From: Actinoplanes philippinensis
Lineage (GTDB): Bacteria > Actinomycetota > Actinomycetes > Mycobacteriales > Micromonosporaceae
Reading direction: 5' to 3'
NCBI RefSeq assembly: GCF_900113015.1
Contig: NZ_FONV01000004.1
Location: forward strand, 496,001-560,000
DNA: 64,000 nucleotides
Each line of letters opens with the position of its first letter. The stretch's first letter is position 1. Below the pieces are notes generated by a model. It worked only from the letters and a program-made list of their open reading frames with translations, did no database searches and was not told where the DNA came from. Below are positions 33,744 to 43,072 of the stretch, piece by piece. The translations under genes and the position numbers were made by a program.

Positions 33744-35456
33744 TCACGCGTAGATCAGGTGCAGGGTCATGCCCGCGTCGGCGTGCGGCAGGTTGTGGCA
33801 GTGGTTGGCCCACATCCCCGGGTTGTCCGCCCGGAACGCGACCTCCCACACCTCCCCGGGCCGTACGTCGAAGGAGTCCAGCCACAACGGGCTGCCGGTC
33901 GCCGGCCGTCCGTCGCGGGACAGCACCAGCACGTGATGACCGTGCAGGTGCCACGGGTGCACCACCAGCGATCGGTTGACGATCCGCAGCTCGACGATCT
34001 CGCCCGGCCGTACGACCTGCGACGGGATGTCCGGGTCGGCGGCGCCGTTGACGGTGTGCGCGTAGCGCGGGAGCAGTCCGCGCAGGTCGACGCCGCGATC
34101 GAGCACCAGGGTGAACTCGCGGTCGTACCGGGACCACGGCAGCGGTTCCGCGGTGCCGTAGGTGAGCGGGTCCAGCACCGGCCATCCGCCGGTCGCCGCG
34201 GACACCGGGCCGCTCGACCAGGCCATCCGGCCGTCGACGTACAGCGCCACCGGAGTGCCGGGCGCGGCGAACGCGAGATCGTAGCGCCCGCCGGCCGGGA
34301 TCAGCACGGCCGTCTCCGACAGCGGCGCCGGACCGCGCAGGTCGGAGCCGTCTATTGCGGCGACCCGGAAAGGGGCGCCCGCCAGGGCGTACCGATGGGT
34401 GGTGTCGTCGGTGTTGATCAGCCGCAGGCGGACCGGATCACCGGCGGCGACCGGTTGCACGACCGGCTCCGGCAGCGGAACGCCGGCCAGAGTGTGCACC
34501 GGCACGGTGACGTCGACACCGATCACGGGCTTCGGATGGATCACGAGGACGCCGTAGAGGCCCATCCGGACGCCCACGTCGGAGGCGGCATGCGTGTGGT
34601 ACCAGTAGGTGCCCGCCCGGTCGGCACGGAAGCGGTAGACGAACTCCTGCCCCGGCAGCACCACGTCCTGGGTCACACCCGGCACGCCGTCCTGGCTGTT
34701 CGGCACGTCGTAGCCGTGCCAGTGCAGGGTGACGCCGCGCCCGATGTCCCGGTTGCGCAGCGTCACCTCCAGCACGTCCCCGGCAGTCGCCGTGAGCTGC
34801 GGCCCGGGCACCTGCCCGTTGAACGCCCAGGCGGCGACATCACGGTCGCCGGCCGGCACGACGGCCGTTCCGGCCGTCAGGGTGAAACGCTGGGTCGGTT
34901 CACCCACCGGGAGCACATCCCGATGTTGATGGGCATGGGGTACGCCGGGAACGGCGCCCGCCGTGGCGGCAGCCCCGGTTCCCGCCACCAACGCGGCCAC
35001 CGCCACCACGACGGCCGTCCGGGGCACCGGCCCGGACCCGAGGAACCGCCACGTCACCGCGGTCGCCCCGGCCACACCCGCCACCGCGAGCAGCCCGGCG
35101 CCCGCCGACACCGGATACCCGTGCAGAACCGTGACGAGCAGACCGGCGGTGAGCGCATATCCGGCGAAGAGGAACGGAACCGGCGCCGGCCGCAGCAGCC
35201 GCGGCCCGGCGACGAGCACGGCCGCCAGCAGCAGCGGCCCGGCGATCACGACCTTCTCCGCCGCGAACCACCATCCGGCACGAGCCAGCAGGATCGTGGT
35301 GGCGGCACGGGCGAGGGTGGCGGCCAGCGCGGCGGCACCCACGGCCGTCGCGGCCCGGCGCCGTCCGGCGACCGCCGTGGCCCCGGCACCGAGCCACCCG
35401 GCGGCCGCGACGATCGCCGCGAGCAGGTCGAACGCGAGTACCGAGCCGGTGGTCAC
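33744..35456 (-). CDS. Multicopper oxidase with N-terminal membrane domain
   Basis: A 570-residue protein. The first 170 residues hold about six hydrophobic segments (for example VVIAGPLLLAAVLVAG and FLFAGYALTAGLLVTVL). The rest is a two/three-domain cupredoxin oxidase with all four copper motifs: HWHGYDVPN, WYHTHAASDVG, HPWHLHGHH and HCHNLPHADAGM, so type 1 and the trinuclear site look complete. It should oxidise a metal ion or phenolic substrate with oxygen on the outer face of the membrane. GTG 35456 overlaps the stop of the preceding membrane protein gene by four bases. Confidence 0.92.
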   Translation of the reverse strand: MTTGSVLAFDLLAAIVAAAGWLGAGATAVAGRRRAATAVGAAALAATLARAATTILLARAGWWFAAEKVVIAGPLLLAAVLVAGPRLLRPAPVPFLFAGYALTAGLLVTVLHGYPVSAGAGLLAVAGVAGATAVTWRFLGSGPVPRTAVVVAVAALVAGTGAAATAGAVPGVPHAHQHRDVLPVGEPTQRFTLTAGTAVVPAGDRDVAAWAFNGQVPGPQLTATAGDVLEVTLRNRDIGRGVTLHWHGYDVPNSQDGVPGVTQDVVLPGQEFVYRFRADRAGTYWYHTHAASDVGVRMGLYGVLVIHPKPVIGVDVTVPVHTLAGVPLPEPVVQPVAAGDPVRLRLINTDDTTHRYALAGAPFRVAAIDGSDLRGPAPLSETAVLIPAGGRYDLAFAAPGTPVALYVDGRMAWSSGPVSAATGGWPVLDPLTYGTAEPLPWSRYDREFTLVLDRGVDLRGLLPRYAHTVNGAADPDIPSQVVRPGEIVELRIVNRSLVVHPWHLHGHHVLVLSRDGRPATGSPLWLDSFDVRPGEVWEVAFRADNPGMWANHCHNLPHADAGMTLHLIYA

Positions 35457-35884
35457 CGCTGCGCCACCTGGACGGTGGGCGCGGGCGCGGCAAGCTCCTG
35501 GGCGGCCCGCAGCACGCCGACCACGACGTGCACCACGATGATCGCGTTGACCGCGTGCAACCCGCCGACGACCAGGCCGGCCGTGGTGCTGGCCCCGGAC
35601 GCGTCGGTGAAGGCGCGCGCCAGCATCGCGATCAGCGCCTGCAGGACGACCAGGCCGAGCGGCAGGACCGTCATCGCGAGGACCCGGCCCGGCGCCCGCG
35701 CCAGCACCGCGCAGACGATGGTGAGCAGGCACAGCCCCGGGATCACCGCCATCCCGGTGATGCTGTGCAGCGTGTACGAGCCGTCGCCGCCAGGTCTGGT
35801 GAACGCACCCACCGCGGCGAACACGAACTGCAGCGCGAAAACGGCCAGCAGCATGCCGGTGACGATCACGAAGGCTTTGCGCAT
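35453..35884 (-). CDS. Four-helix membrane protein, DUF6220-like
   Basis: A 143-residue protein with four hydrophobic segments (VIVTGMLLAVFALQFVFAA, ITGMAVIPGLCLLTIVCAVL, AMTVLPLGLVVLQALIAML, GGLHAVNAIIVVHVVVGVL). Histidines in YTLHSITG and GGLHAVN near membrane faces recall small haem- or metal-binding membrane proteins; this matches the DUF6220 pattern as I recall it. Coupled to the multicopper oxidase by a four-base overlap, it is probably a redox or assembly partner. It starts nine bases after the AhpD-like gene's stop. Confidence 0.78.
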   Translation of the reverse strand: MRKAFVIVTGMLLAVFALQFVFAAVGAFTRPGGDGSYTLHSITGMAVIPGLCLLTIVCAVLARAPGRVLAMTVLPLGLVVLQALIAMLARAFTDASGASTTAGLVVGGLHAVNAIIVVHVVVGVLRAAQELAAPAPTVQVAQR

Positions 35885-35893
35885 GGTGGTCTC

Positions 35894-36880
35894 CTATCGG
35901 TGAGCCGGATCGAGTGACAGGGCCACGTGACCGGTGGCGGTGATCGCGCCGTACGCGACGAGCCGGACCAGATCGGCGTCCGCGGGGTGCGACAACCGCC
36001 ACAGACCGACGTCGCCCGCGGTGATGGCGGCGGGCGCGAACGCCGCGAGCAGCGCGATCCGGGCACCGACCCGGTCGGTTCCGGGCAGGTCGCGGACCAG
36101 GTCGGCAGCCCACTCGGCCGGATCGGCCGGGTGCCGCCCGTCCTCCCAGCTCACCGTCGCGGTGACGGTCCGGCGTGCGATCTCGCTCAGCAGTTCACCG
36201 CCGCGCGCGGCGGTGTCGGTCAGAGCCGCGTACGCCACACCGACCGGGCTGTCCGCGGCCCACACCGGCGCGGGCCGGCTCCCGGCCTCGAGCAGCAGCA
36301 GGCCACGACCCGGTTCCCGCGGATCACGGACGGTTCGGGCGTACCGTCTGCCGCCGACGGACCGTACCGCCGGCAGACGTTGCAGGCCGCCGGGCAGCAG
36401 GTCCGGGGCGAGCAGTGCCGACACGATCCGGTTGATGAAGTGGAACACCAGCAGGGTGCCGGTGAGCTGTGGGCCGTACGGGCTGGTCCACCCGGTGGCA
36501 CGCGGGTTGCGGCTCGCGGCGGCCCAGTGGGCGAGACCGGCGTAGGGCTGCGGCGGCGTGCCACCGTCGGCGACTACCGCGGCCACCTCGTGCTCCCCGA
36601 GCGCGTGCAGCAGCGTGGCGTGGGCGTCGACGCAGAACCGGCAGCGGTTGGCCCGCGACACCGCGGCCGCCACGATCTCGCGTTCCACCCGGCTCGTCCC
36701 GCCGGCGAGCAGGGACTCACGCATGAGGACCCAGGTGGCGGTCATGATGTCCGGGACGGCCGAGAGCGCCTGGAAGGCCGGCGCCGGCCCGATGAAGTCC
36801 TCCCGCATCTGCTGGTGGACCTCGGCGGTGCGGCCGGTCGCGGCGGTGACCGGCGCGGGTTTGACGAAGCGGTATGTCAT
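35894..36880 (-). CDS. Carboxymuconolactone decarboxylase/AhpD-like protein
   Basis: A 328-residue protein whose N-terminal third has the AhpD core: REIVAAAVSRANRCRFCVDAHATLLHALG, with the CxxC-x-x-H redox centre. The C-terminal two thirds are a helical repeat of the same fold or an unrelated domain, with a Pro/Arg-rich central part. It may act as a peroxidase or disulphide enzyme. ATG 36880 is preferred although its ribosome site is weak; the longer open frame overlaps the histidine kinase gene. First gene of a three-gene minus-strand unit with the membrane protein and copper oxidase. Confidence 0.85.
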   Translation of the reverse strand: MTYRFVKPAPVTAATGRTAEVHQQMREDFIGPAPAFQALSAVPDIMTATWVLMRESLLAGGTSRVEREIVAAAVSRANRCRFCVDAHATLLHALGEHEVAAVVADGGTPPQPYAGLAHWAAASRNPRATGWTSPYGPQLTGTLLVFHFINRIVSALLAPDLLPGGLQRLPAVRSVGGRRYARTVRDPREPGRGLLLLEAGSRPAPVWAADSPVGVAYAALTDTAARGGELLSEIARRTVTATVSWEDGRHPADPAEWAADLVRDLPGTDRVGARIALLAAFAPAAITAGDVGLWRLSHPADADLVRLVAYGAITATGHVALSLDPAHR

Positions 36881-37024
36881 GCGACCGATGCTTGTCCCGG
36901 CGGGCTCCGGAGACGTCCCGCCACTGCAGACTCTTCGCAGGGCCCCCGTACCGCGCCCGCGGTACGCCCGATCTACCGCGGGCGCGGGATGTCCGGCGAG
37001 GAGCGGCCGTCCTACAGTGCGCTC

Positions 37025-38155
37025 ATGCGTGCCGATCTGCCTTTCGCCCTCGCCGGCGTCGCTCTCGGCGCCCTCCTGCTCGGCAACACGGCTCTGGCCT
37101 CGGACGCCGGCCCGGTGGGCGTACTCGACGTCACCCTGATCGTGGTCATGGCCGCGGCCGTCACGGTGTGCCGGCGTCATCCGGTGCCGGCGCTGGCGGT
37201 GGTGACCGCGGCCATGCTGATCCTGCATGTGCGGGTGCATGCCGGGGTGTCGGCGGCGTTCCCGGTGCTCGGCGTCACCTACCACGCCGCGTCGCGGGGG
37301 CATCGGGCGGCCGCCGGGCTGGCCAGCCTGATCTTTCTCAGCGGGTTCCTGGCCTTCGACATCTCCACCGCGCCGGCCGGCCTGGCCGGACAGCAGATGC
37401 TGGAACGCACCAGCCTCATGCTGGGCTGGTTCGTCGCCGCCAACGCGATGGCTCTCGTCACGCTGCAGCACCGGGCCTACCTGCGAGAGGTCGAGCATCG
37501 GGCGAGCGAAGCGGAACGCACCCGCGAGGAGATGGCGTTGCGCCGCGCCGGTGAGGAACGCCTGCGCATCGCCCGCGACCTGCACGACTCGCTGACCCAC
37601 AGCATCTCGGTGATCAAGGTGCAGGCCGGGATCGCCGTGCACCTGGCCCGCAGGCAGGGTGAGCAGCCGCCGGCCGCGCTGCTGGCGATCCAGGAGGCCG
37701 GCGCCGCGGCGATGAGCGAGCTGCGGGCGACGCTCGCCGTGCTGCGCTCCCCCGACGACGCCGGGCACCCCGGGCTGGCCCAGGTGGAGGAGCTGGCCCA
37801 GCGCACCCGGGCGGCCGGGGTTCCGGTGCGGGTCACGGTCTCGGGGCCGCTCCCGGACCTGCCCGCCGCGGTCGATCAGGCCGGGTTCCGCGTGGTGCAG
37901 GAGGCGCTGACGAACATCGCCCGGCACGCCGGCCCGGCCGCCGCCGAGGTCTGTGTCGAGTGCTCCCCCACGCTGCTGACGGTGGCGGTGACCGACGACG
38001 GCCGGATCCCGGGGAACGAGCCGGTGACACCGGGAACGGGTCTGCGCGGCATGCGGGAACGGGTCACCGGGCTCGGCGGGACATTGCACGCGGCCCGCCG
38101 CGACGGGGGCGGATTCAGCGTACGGGCGACCTTCCCACTGGGCCCGGCGGCATGA
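37025..38155 (+). CDS. NarL-type sensor histidine kinase
   Basis: A 376-residue membrane kinase. Four to five membrane segments occupy residues 1-140, followed by a coiled dimer helix (HRASEAERTREEMALRRAG) and the HisKA_3 motif RIARDLHDSLTHSISVI with the phosphorylated His. The ATPase domain shows VVQEALTNIARHAG (N box) and GTGLRGMRERVTGLGG. ATG 37025 has no ribosome site but a TACAGT hexamer lies eight bases upstream, suggesting a leaderless transcript; ATG 36989 is the alternative. It overlaps the response regulator by four bases. Confidence 0.92.
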   Translation: MRADLPFALAGVALGALLLGNTALASDAGPVGVLDVTLIVVMAAAVTVCRRHPVPALAVVTAAMLILHVRVHAGVSAAFPVLGVTYHAASRGHRAAAGLASLIFLSGFLAFDISTAPAGLAGQQMLERTSLMLGWFVAANAMALVTLQHRAYLREVEHRASEAERTREEMALRRAGEERLRIARDLHDSLTHSISVIKVQAGIAVHLARRQGEQPPAALLAIQEAGAAAMSELRATLAVLRSPDDAGHPGLAQVEELAQRTRAAGVPVRVTVSGPLPDLPAAVDQAGFRVVQEALTNIARHAGPAAAEVCVECSPTLLTVAVTDDGRIPGNEPVTPGTGLRGMRERVTGLGGTLHAARRDGGGFSVRATFPLGPAA

Positions 38156-38814
38156 TCCGGATCCTGCTGGCCGACGACCAGGCACTGATGCGCGCCGGCT
38201 TCCGGGCGCTGCTCGATGCCGAGGACGATGTCGAGGTGGTCGGTGAGGCCACCGACGGCGCCGCCGCCGTTCAGCTGTCGCGGCAGCTGCGCCCGGACGT
38301 CGTCCTGATGGATGTGCAGATGCCGGGAGTCGACGGCATCGAGGCCACCCGGCGCATCGGCGCCGACCCGGACCTCGCCGCGGTCCGGGTGCTCATCCTC
38401 ACCAACTACGAGCTGGACGCGTACGTCTTCGCCGCCCTGCACGCCGGCGCCAGCGGCTTCCTGCTCAAGGACGCCGACCCGGCCGACCTGCTGCAGGCGA
38501 TCGCCGTGGTGGCCCGCGGCGACGCCCTTCTCGCCCCGACCGTGACCCGTACGCTGATCAGCGAGTTCGTGACCGCCGCACCACCGGGCGACCCGACGGC
38601 CGGACGCGACGTGCTGACCGCGCGGGAGCGGGAGATCGTCGAACTGGTGGCCCGCGGGCTCAGCAACGACGAAATCGCCGCACGCATGGTGATCAGTCCG
38701 CTGACCGCCAAGACACACGTCAACCGGGCGATGATGAAGCTGCACTGCCGTGATCGGGCCCAACTGGTCGTGTGGGCGTACGAATCAGGTCTGATCGCGC
38801 CACGCCGCCGCTGA
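38152..38814 (+). CDS. LuxR-family response regulator (NarL type)
   Basis: A 220-residue regulator: receiver domain (1-120) with ADDQ acid pair, phosphorylatable Asp in DVVLMDVQMPGVDG and the KD lysine in LLKDADPADL; LuxR helix-turn-helix at about 150-210 (LTAREREIVELVARGLSNDEIAARMVISPLTAKTHVNRAMMKL). Translationally coupled (ATGA) to the kinase. The target is unknown; the divergent AhpD/copper oxidase unit is the closest candidate. Confidence 0.94.
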   Translation: MIRILLADDQALMRAGFRALLDAEDDVEVVGEATDGAAAVQLSRQLRPDVVLMDVQMPGVDGIEATRRIGADPDLAAVRVLILTNYELDAYVFAALHAGASGFLLKDADPADLLQAIAVVARGDALLAPTVTRTLISEFVTAAPPGDPTAGRDVLTAREREIVELVARGLSNDEIAARMVISPLTAKTHVNRAMMKLHCRDRAQLVVWAYESGLIAPRRR

Positions 38815-38894
38815 CCCCGGTGTCCGCACGGCGATCCGGCTCGCTTCCCGAAGCGCATGACGACTCCTCGGCATGTAGAGCCGCTACCGTCCTC

Positions 38895-38912
38895 GTCCCT
38901 CGTGCGAGGGAC
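38895..38912. promoter_or_regulatory. 18-base palindrome between the response regulator and the SDR gene
   Basis: GTCCCTCGTGCGAGGGAC is a perfect inverted repeat (eight-base arms, two-base centre). The short centre fits a protein-binding operator better than a terminator loop. It lies 80 bases after the regulator's stop and 133 bases before the SDR start. Confidence 0.55.
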
Positions 38913-39044
38913 AGCGAAGTGTCCACTGCGTGGTGACGTTTTCTCTCATCGATCTCTCTAGCGTCGTCAGCATGAAAGATCACGCATGTCGGTCATGGTC
39001 GTGACGACGGTGGCGGGCGTCGCGGCGAGTGAACGGAGAACACC

Positions 39045-39965
39045 ATGCACACGATGGTCATGACCGGCGCGACCCGGGGAATCGGACGCTTCACCGCTGC
39101 CACCCTGCTGCAGGACGACCCGGAGCTCCGGCTCGTCGTCCTCGCACGTGAGTCGACCAGCGCCGAGGCGGTGCGTCAGCTACGGGCCGACGACCGGGTC
39201 ACGGTCGTGAACACCGAACTGGCGAGCATCGACAGCGTCGAGTCGGCCGGCCGAGCCGTGGGCGCTCTGCTCGACGCGGGAGAACTGCCGCCGCTGCGAG
39301 GGTTCGTCGGCAACGCGGGCGTCCAGTTCACCGATGCCCTGCACACCACACCGGACGGCCTCGAGACCACGTTCGCCGTGAACGTGCTCGCCAACCATCT
39401 GCTGCTACGGGCACTCGAATCCCGGCTCGTCAGCCCGGCCCGGATCGTGATCACGAACAGCGGCACACATTTCGGGGACCTGCGGCACACGTACGGACTG
39501 ACCCCCGCGCCACGCTGGGCCGACCCGAGCGTCCTTGCCCGGCCGGGCGCCTTCCCGTCGCCGGCGACCGTCGCGGCGGGGTACACCGCGTACGCGACGA
39601 GCCGGCTCGCGGCGATGTACCTGGTGCACGAGTGGGCGAGGCGCCTGCCCGACGGCGTGAACATCGTCGCGCACAGCCCCGGCCTGGTTCCCGCCACCGG
39701 GCACGGCCGGCACGCCAAGCCCTTCGCACGCTTCCTCAACGACCGGGTCGTGCCGTTGCTCACGCTGACACCGGCCATCGACAACGCCGCGACGGCCGGG
39801 CGACGGCTCGCCGACACCGTCACCGGGCGTACGCCCGCACCGTCCGGCTCGTACGTCGACCGCAGCCGCGTGACGCCGTCGTCGAACGAGTCCTACGACG
39901 TCGAGCGCGAGCGCGCCCTGTGGGACCATCTCGAAGCCGTGCGCCTGCACAGGGTGATCGGTTGA
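39045..39965 (+). CDS. Short-chain dehydrogenase/reductase with Arg in place of the catalytic Lys
   Basis: A 306-residue Rossmann protein: VMTGATRGIGRFTAATLL (TGxxxGxG cofactor motif), GFVGNAGVQ (NNAG-like), IVITNSGTH with the catalytic serine position, and YATSRLA where the usual YxxxK has Arg instead of Lys. The YxxxR variant is uncommon and may mean altered or lost activity. It resembles the light-dependent protochlorophyllide reductase/retinol dehydrogenase-like branch. GGAG lies six bases before ATG 39045. It has its own promoter region of about 230 bases. Confidence 0.88.
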   Translation: MHTMVMTGATRGIGRFTAATLLQDDPELRLVVLARESTSAEAVRQLRADDRVTVVNTELASIDSVESAGRAVGALLDAGELPPLRGFVGNAGVQFTDALHTTPDGLETTFAVNVLANHLLLRALESRLVSPARIVITNSGTHFGDLRHTYGLTPAPRWADPSVLARPGAFPSPATVAAGYTAYATSRLAAMYLVHEWARRLPDGVNIVAHSPGLVPATGHGRHAKPFARFLNDRVVPLLTLTPAIDNAATAGRRLADTVTGRTPAPSGSYVDRSRVTPSSNESYDVERERALWDHLEAVRLHRVIG

Positions 39966-40151
39966 TCCGTGCGCCGGGCTTGTCGATGCCGGCCTCGGCG
40001 GCCTCGTCGGTCAGGGCCACGGCGCGGGCGTCGGTCAGCACGCTGATCAAGTGCCTTTCGTGCGACTCCGCGGCGGACCAGGAGGCCAGCGCGTCGTGGC
40101 GTGGCCGACGTGCTCGTGCGCCGGATGGTGCCCGCTCGTGGCGGCGAGCGG

Positions 40152-40778
40152 TCACTCGTACCTCTCCAGCCGGCGAGCCCCGGCGGCGACGATCGTCGCG
40201 AACTCGGCGTCGGTGACGAAGTTCGGTTCGTTGCGCGGGTGTTCGGTGGTGAAGGTCGCGATCAGGTCGCCGCGGGCCACCACGGCGGTCAGGTCGCGGG
40301 ACCAGTTGAGGCCGCCCTCCGCCATGGTGACGCTCCAGGATTCGGCCATGGCGGCCGCGTCGGGCCCGGCGCCCGGCAGCGGCACGGCGGTGACGTGGTA
40401 GTCGACCTCCGACATGGCGTCGCTGTATTCCGGGCACATCGCCGGCTGCTCGGTGACATCCCGGACTGTCGCGTGGATCCACGTGTCACCGGGCTCGCCG
40501 ACCGACATGGTGACGGCCCTCCCGTCGCGGACGAACGTCCGGCTCAGCGCATACCCCGAGAACGACTGGTCGACGGGGTCGAGGCGGCGGAACCCGCAGT
40601 AGTCGGAGTAGCCGTACCGCTGTTGCGCCACGACGGGGTCGTCGCCCTCGGCGACGGCGAATCCGGCCGGCATCTCCGCCGTGGTGAGCAGAGCCGCCTC
40701 CAGATGGCCGAGGTCAGGCGGGCCGGTCACGGTCATGACCACGGACACGAGCAGAGCCACGGCGAGGGTACTCGGCAT
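40152..40778 (-). CDS. Secreted hypothetical protein
   Basis: A 208-residue protein with a short signal peptide (STLAVALLVSVVMTVTG). The mature part has two cysteines (YCGF and MCPEY) that may pair, and a strand-rich pattern (FVRDGRAVTMSVGEPGDTWIHATV) recalling the PknH-like sensor domain or DUF3558-like fold; this is a weak similarity by eye. GAAGG abuts the ATG. Intergenic 39966-40151 downstream contains only low-quality frames. Confidence 0.7.
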   Translation of the reverse strand: MPSTLAVALLVSVVMTVTGPPDLGHLEAALLTTAEMPAGFAVAEGDDPVVAQQRYGYSDYCGFRRLDPVDQSFSGYALSRTFVRDGRAVTMSVGEPGDTWIHATVRDVTEQPAMCPEYSDAMSEVDYHVTAVPLPGAGPDAAAMAESWSVTMAEGGLNWSRDLTAVVARGDLIATFTTEHPRNEPNFVTDAEFATIVAAGARRLERYE

Positions 40779-40918
40779 TCCTTCGACGATAGGCCGCCCC
40801 CGGAGGCCCAGGGCTGATTCGGGAGAGGTTCCGCCGACCCGGCCGGGCGGGTTGCGCGAACCGGTGTTCCCGCCGAAAGCGCCGGTCCGATCGCCGGCAG
40901 CGCCGTAGCGTCACCAGA

Positions 40919-43072
40919 GTGCCCGAGTCCGGTCTGTCGCGAGCCGTCGTCCTGACGGCGCTGATGTCGGTGATGGCCGCGATGATCGCCGTCCCGGTGA
41001 GAGCGGCTCCGGCGGCGGGAGCCGCGATCTGGTCGGACGTGGCCGCCGGGAGTTACCACACCTGCGCGATCCGGGACGACCGGTCGGCCTGGTGCTGGGG
41101 GTCCAACGACGACGGCGAGCTCGGCGACGGCACGACAGTGGGGCGTACCCGTCCGGTCCGGGTCGACGGCGGCGGCGCCTGGGCGTCAGTGTCGCCCGGC
41201 TACGACCACACCTGCGGGATCCGTACGGACGGCACGTTGTGGTGCTGGGGCGGCAATTCGTCAGGCCAGCTGGGAACCGGGGCGGAAGGCAGCGGGCACA
41301 CCACGCCGGCGAGGGTAGGCACGGGGACCACCTGGGTCTCGGTGCACGCCGGCGACACCCACACCTGCGCCATCCGAGCCGACGGCGGGCTGTGGTGCTG
41401 GGGCGGCAACGTCAACGGCCAGCTCGGCGACGGCACGATGCAGAACCGGCCCGCCCCGGTCCGGGTGGGCACCGGCGCCGATTGGACCGCCGTGACGGCG
41501 GGCGAGATCACGTGCGGTCTGCGTACGGGTGGCGCGCTCTGGTGCTGGGGCAAGGTCACGCAGAACGGCAATCGCCCGTCACCGGCCCGGGTCGGCGCCA
41601 CGTCCTGGCGTTCGGTCAGCGGGTCGTTCTCCCACGTGTGTGCCGTGGACGCCGGTGGGGCGCTGTGGTGCTGGGGGAAGTACCCGGGCGGCTCCGTGGT
41701 CCCGGTGCCCTTCCGCATCGGCACGGCGGCGTCGTGGTCCACGGTGAGCGCCGGCGACGGCCATGACTGCGCGCTGACCGCCGGCGGCGCGATGTCGTGC
41801 TGGGGCGGCAACTACTACGGCGAGCTCGGCGACGGCACGCGATCCGACGCGAGCGGGCCGACCCCGGTCAACACCGATCTCACCTGGACGAAGATCGCCG
41901 CCGGACGCGACCACACCTGCGCTCTGACCACCACCGGCGGGCTGTGGTGCTGGGGATACAACAACGGCGGGCAACTCGGCGACGGTACGACCGGGGACGC
42001 TACGTACAGCCTCACCGCACTGCGCGTCGGCGGCGACACACCGTGGTCGTCGGTCGATGCGGGAGAAAAGCACACCTGCGCTCTGCGTACCGACGACACG
42101 CTGTGGTGCTGGGGCGACGACAGCGACGGGGCGCTCGGCGACGGTCCCGGCGTCACCCGCGCCGGTCCGGTACCGGTGGCCGGCGGTGGAACGTGGAGGA
42201 CCTTCGACGCCGGCGGCTCCGACACGTGCGGCATCCGTTCGGACTCGACGCTGTGGTGCTGGGGAGAAAACCTCGGCGGCTCGCGGCGGGCCTTCACGCC
42301 GCACCGGATCGGCGATGCCGCCGGCTGGGCCGGAGTCAGCGTCGACGGCGGGCACGCGTGCGCGGTGCGTACCGATGCCACCCTCTGGTGCTGGGGGGTG
42401 TTCGTCGGCAGCATCGTCGACACGACCGACGCGGCATCGGACGAGCCCGTCAGAGCACGCACCGATCTGCGGGAGAGGTGGGCGGAGGTGGCCACCGGGA
42501 ACGACCACGCCTGCGCCCTCAGCATCGAGCGGCGGCTGTGGTGCTGGGGTGGGAACGCCTACGGCCAGCTGGGCACCACGCGTCCGGACTCACCGGTTCG
42601 CCTGTCCGACGGCGCGACCACCGCCACGCCCGCGCTGATCCGGTCCGAGGCGAACACCACCTGCGCCATCGACACGGAGAAGGGACTCTGGTGCTGGGGC
42701 GAGAACGCCCACGGACGGCCCGCTGACGGCTCGCCGCCGACGGGCACCGGCACCACCGCCCGGATCGGCGACGCGAAGGACTGGCTCGCCGTGTCCGCCA
42801 ACTACTACCACGTCTGCGGCGTACGGGCCGGTGGCAGCCTGTGGTGCTGGGGTGCCGGCGGCAACGGGCAACTCGGCGACGGCGGCCTGACCAACCGCAC
42901 CGAACCGGCCGAGGTGACCGCCGGCGGCCCCTGGCTCTCCGTCTCGGCCGGCGCCGCGCACACCTGCGCCCTCCGCACCGATCACCGTCTGTGGTGCTGG
43001 GGCAACAGCGACCACCAGCAGCTCGGCCACCCCGTACCCGTCCGGCATCCGGTAGCGGTCCCCTCCACCTGA
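40919..43072 (+). CDS. Secreted RCC1-repeat protein (14 cysteine-paired repeats)
   Basis: A 717-residue protein with a signal peptide (AVVLTALMSVMAAMIAVPVRA). The rest is 14 repeats of about 50 residues, each with a HTC-A/G-I/L strand and, 10-12 residues on, a WCWG (once SCWG) strand. The fixed cysteine pair in each repeat suggests one disulfide per blade outside the cell. Fourteen equals two seven-bladed RCC1-like propellers. It may bind a ligand, cell wall or partner protein; the RCC1 fold does not by itself reveal the role. GTG 40919 lacks a clear ribosome site. Confidence 0.92.
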   Translation: MPESGLSRAVVLTALMSVMAAMIAVPVRAAPAAGAAIWSDVAAGSYHTCAIRDDRSAWCWGSNDDGELGDGTTVGRTRPVRVDGGGAWASVSPGYDHTCGIRTDGTLWCWGGNSSGQLGTGAEGSGHTTPARVGTGTTWVSVHAGDTHTCAIRADGGLWCWGGNVNGQLGDGTMQNRPAPVRVGTGADWTAVTAGEITCGLRTGGALWCWGKVTQNGNRPSPARVGATSWRSVSGSFSHVCAVDAGGALWCWGKYPGGSVVPVPFRIGTAASWSTVSAGDGHDCALTAGGAMSCWGGNYYGELGDGTRSDASGPTPVNTDLTWTKIAAGRDHTCALTTTGGLWCWGYNNGGQLGDGTTGDATYSLTALRVGGDTPWSSVDAGEKHTCALRTDDTLWCWGDDSDGALGDGPGVTRAGPVPVAGGGTWRTFDAGGSDTCGIRSDSTLWCWGENLGGSRRAFTPHRIGDAAGWAGVSVDGGHACAVRTDATLWCWGVFVGSIVDTTDAASDEPVRARTDLRERWAEVATGNDHACALSIERRLWCWGGNAYGQLGTTRPDSPVRLSDGATTATPALIRSEANTTCAIDTEKGLWCWGENAHGRPADGSPPTGTGTTARIGDAKDWLAVSANYYHVCGVRAGGSLWCWGAGGNGQLGDGGLTNRTEPAEVTAGGPWLSVSAGAAHTCALRTDHRLWCWGNSDHQQLGHPVPVRHPVAVPST

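Noticed and set aside
33738..35903. Long plus-strand frame opposite the copper oxidase
   Set aside because: Shadow frame; the minus strand carries all copper motifs.
39966..40151. A minus-strand fragment reading SHERHLISVLTDARAV and AGIDKPGARIN
   Set aside because: Looks slightly protein-like but no family was recognised, no start is present, and it overlaps the end of the SDR gene; not enough for a pseudogene call.
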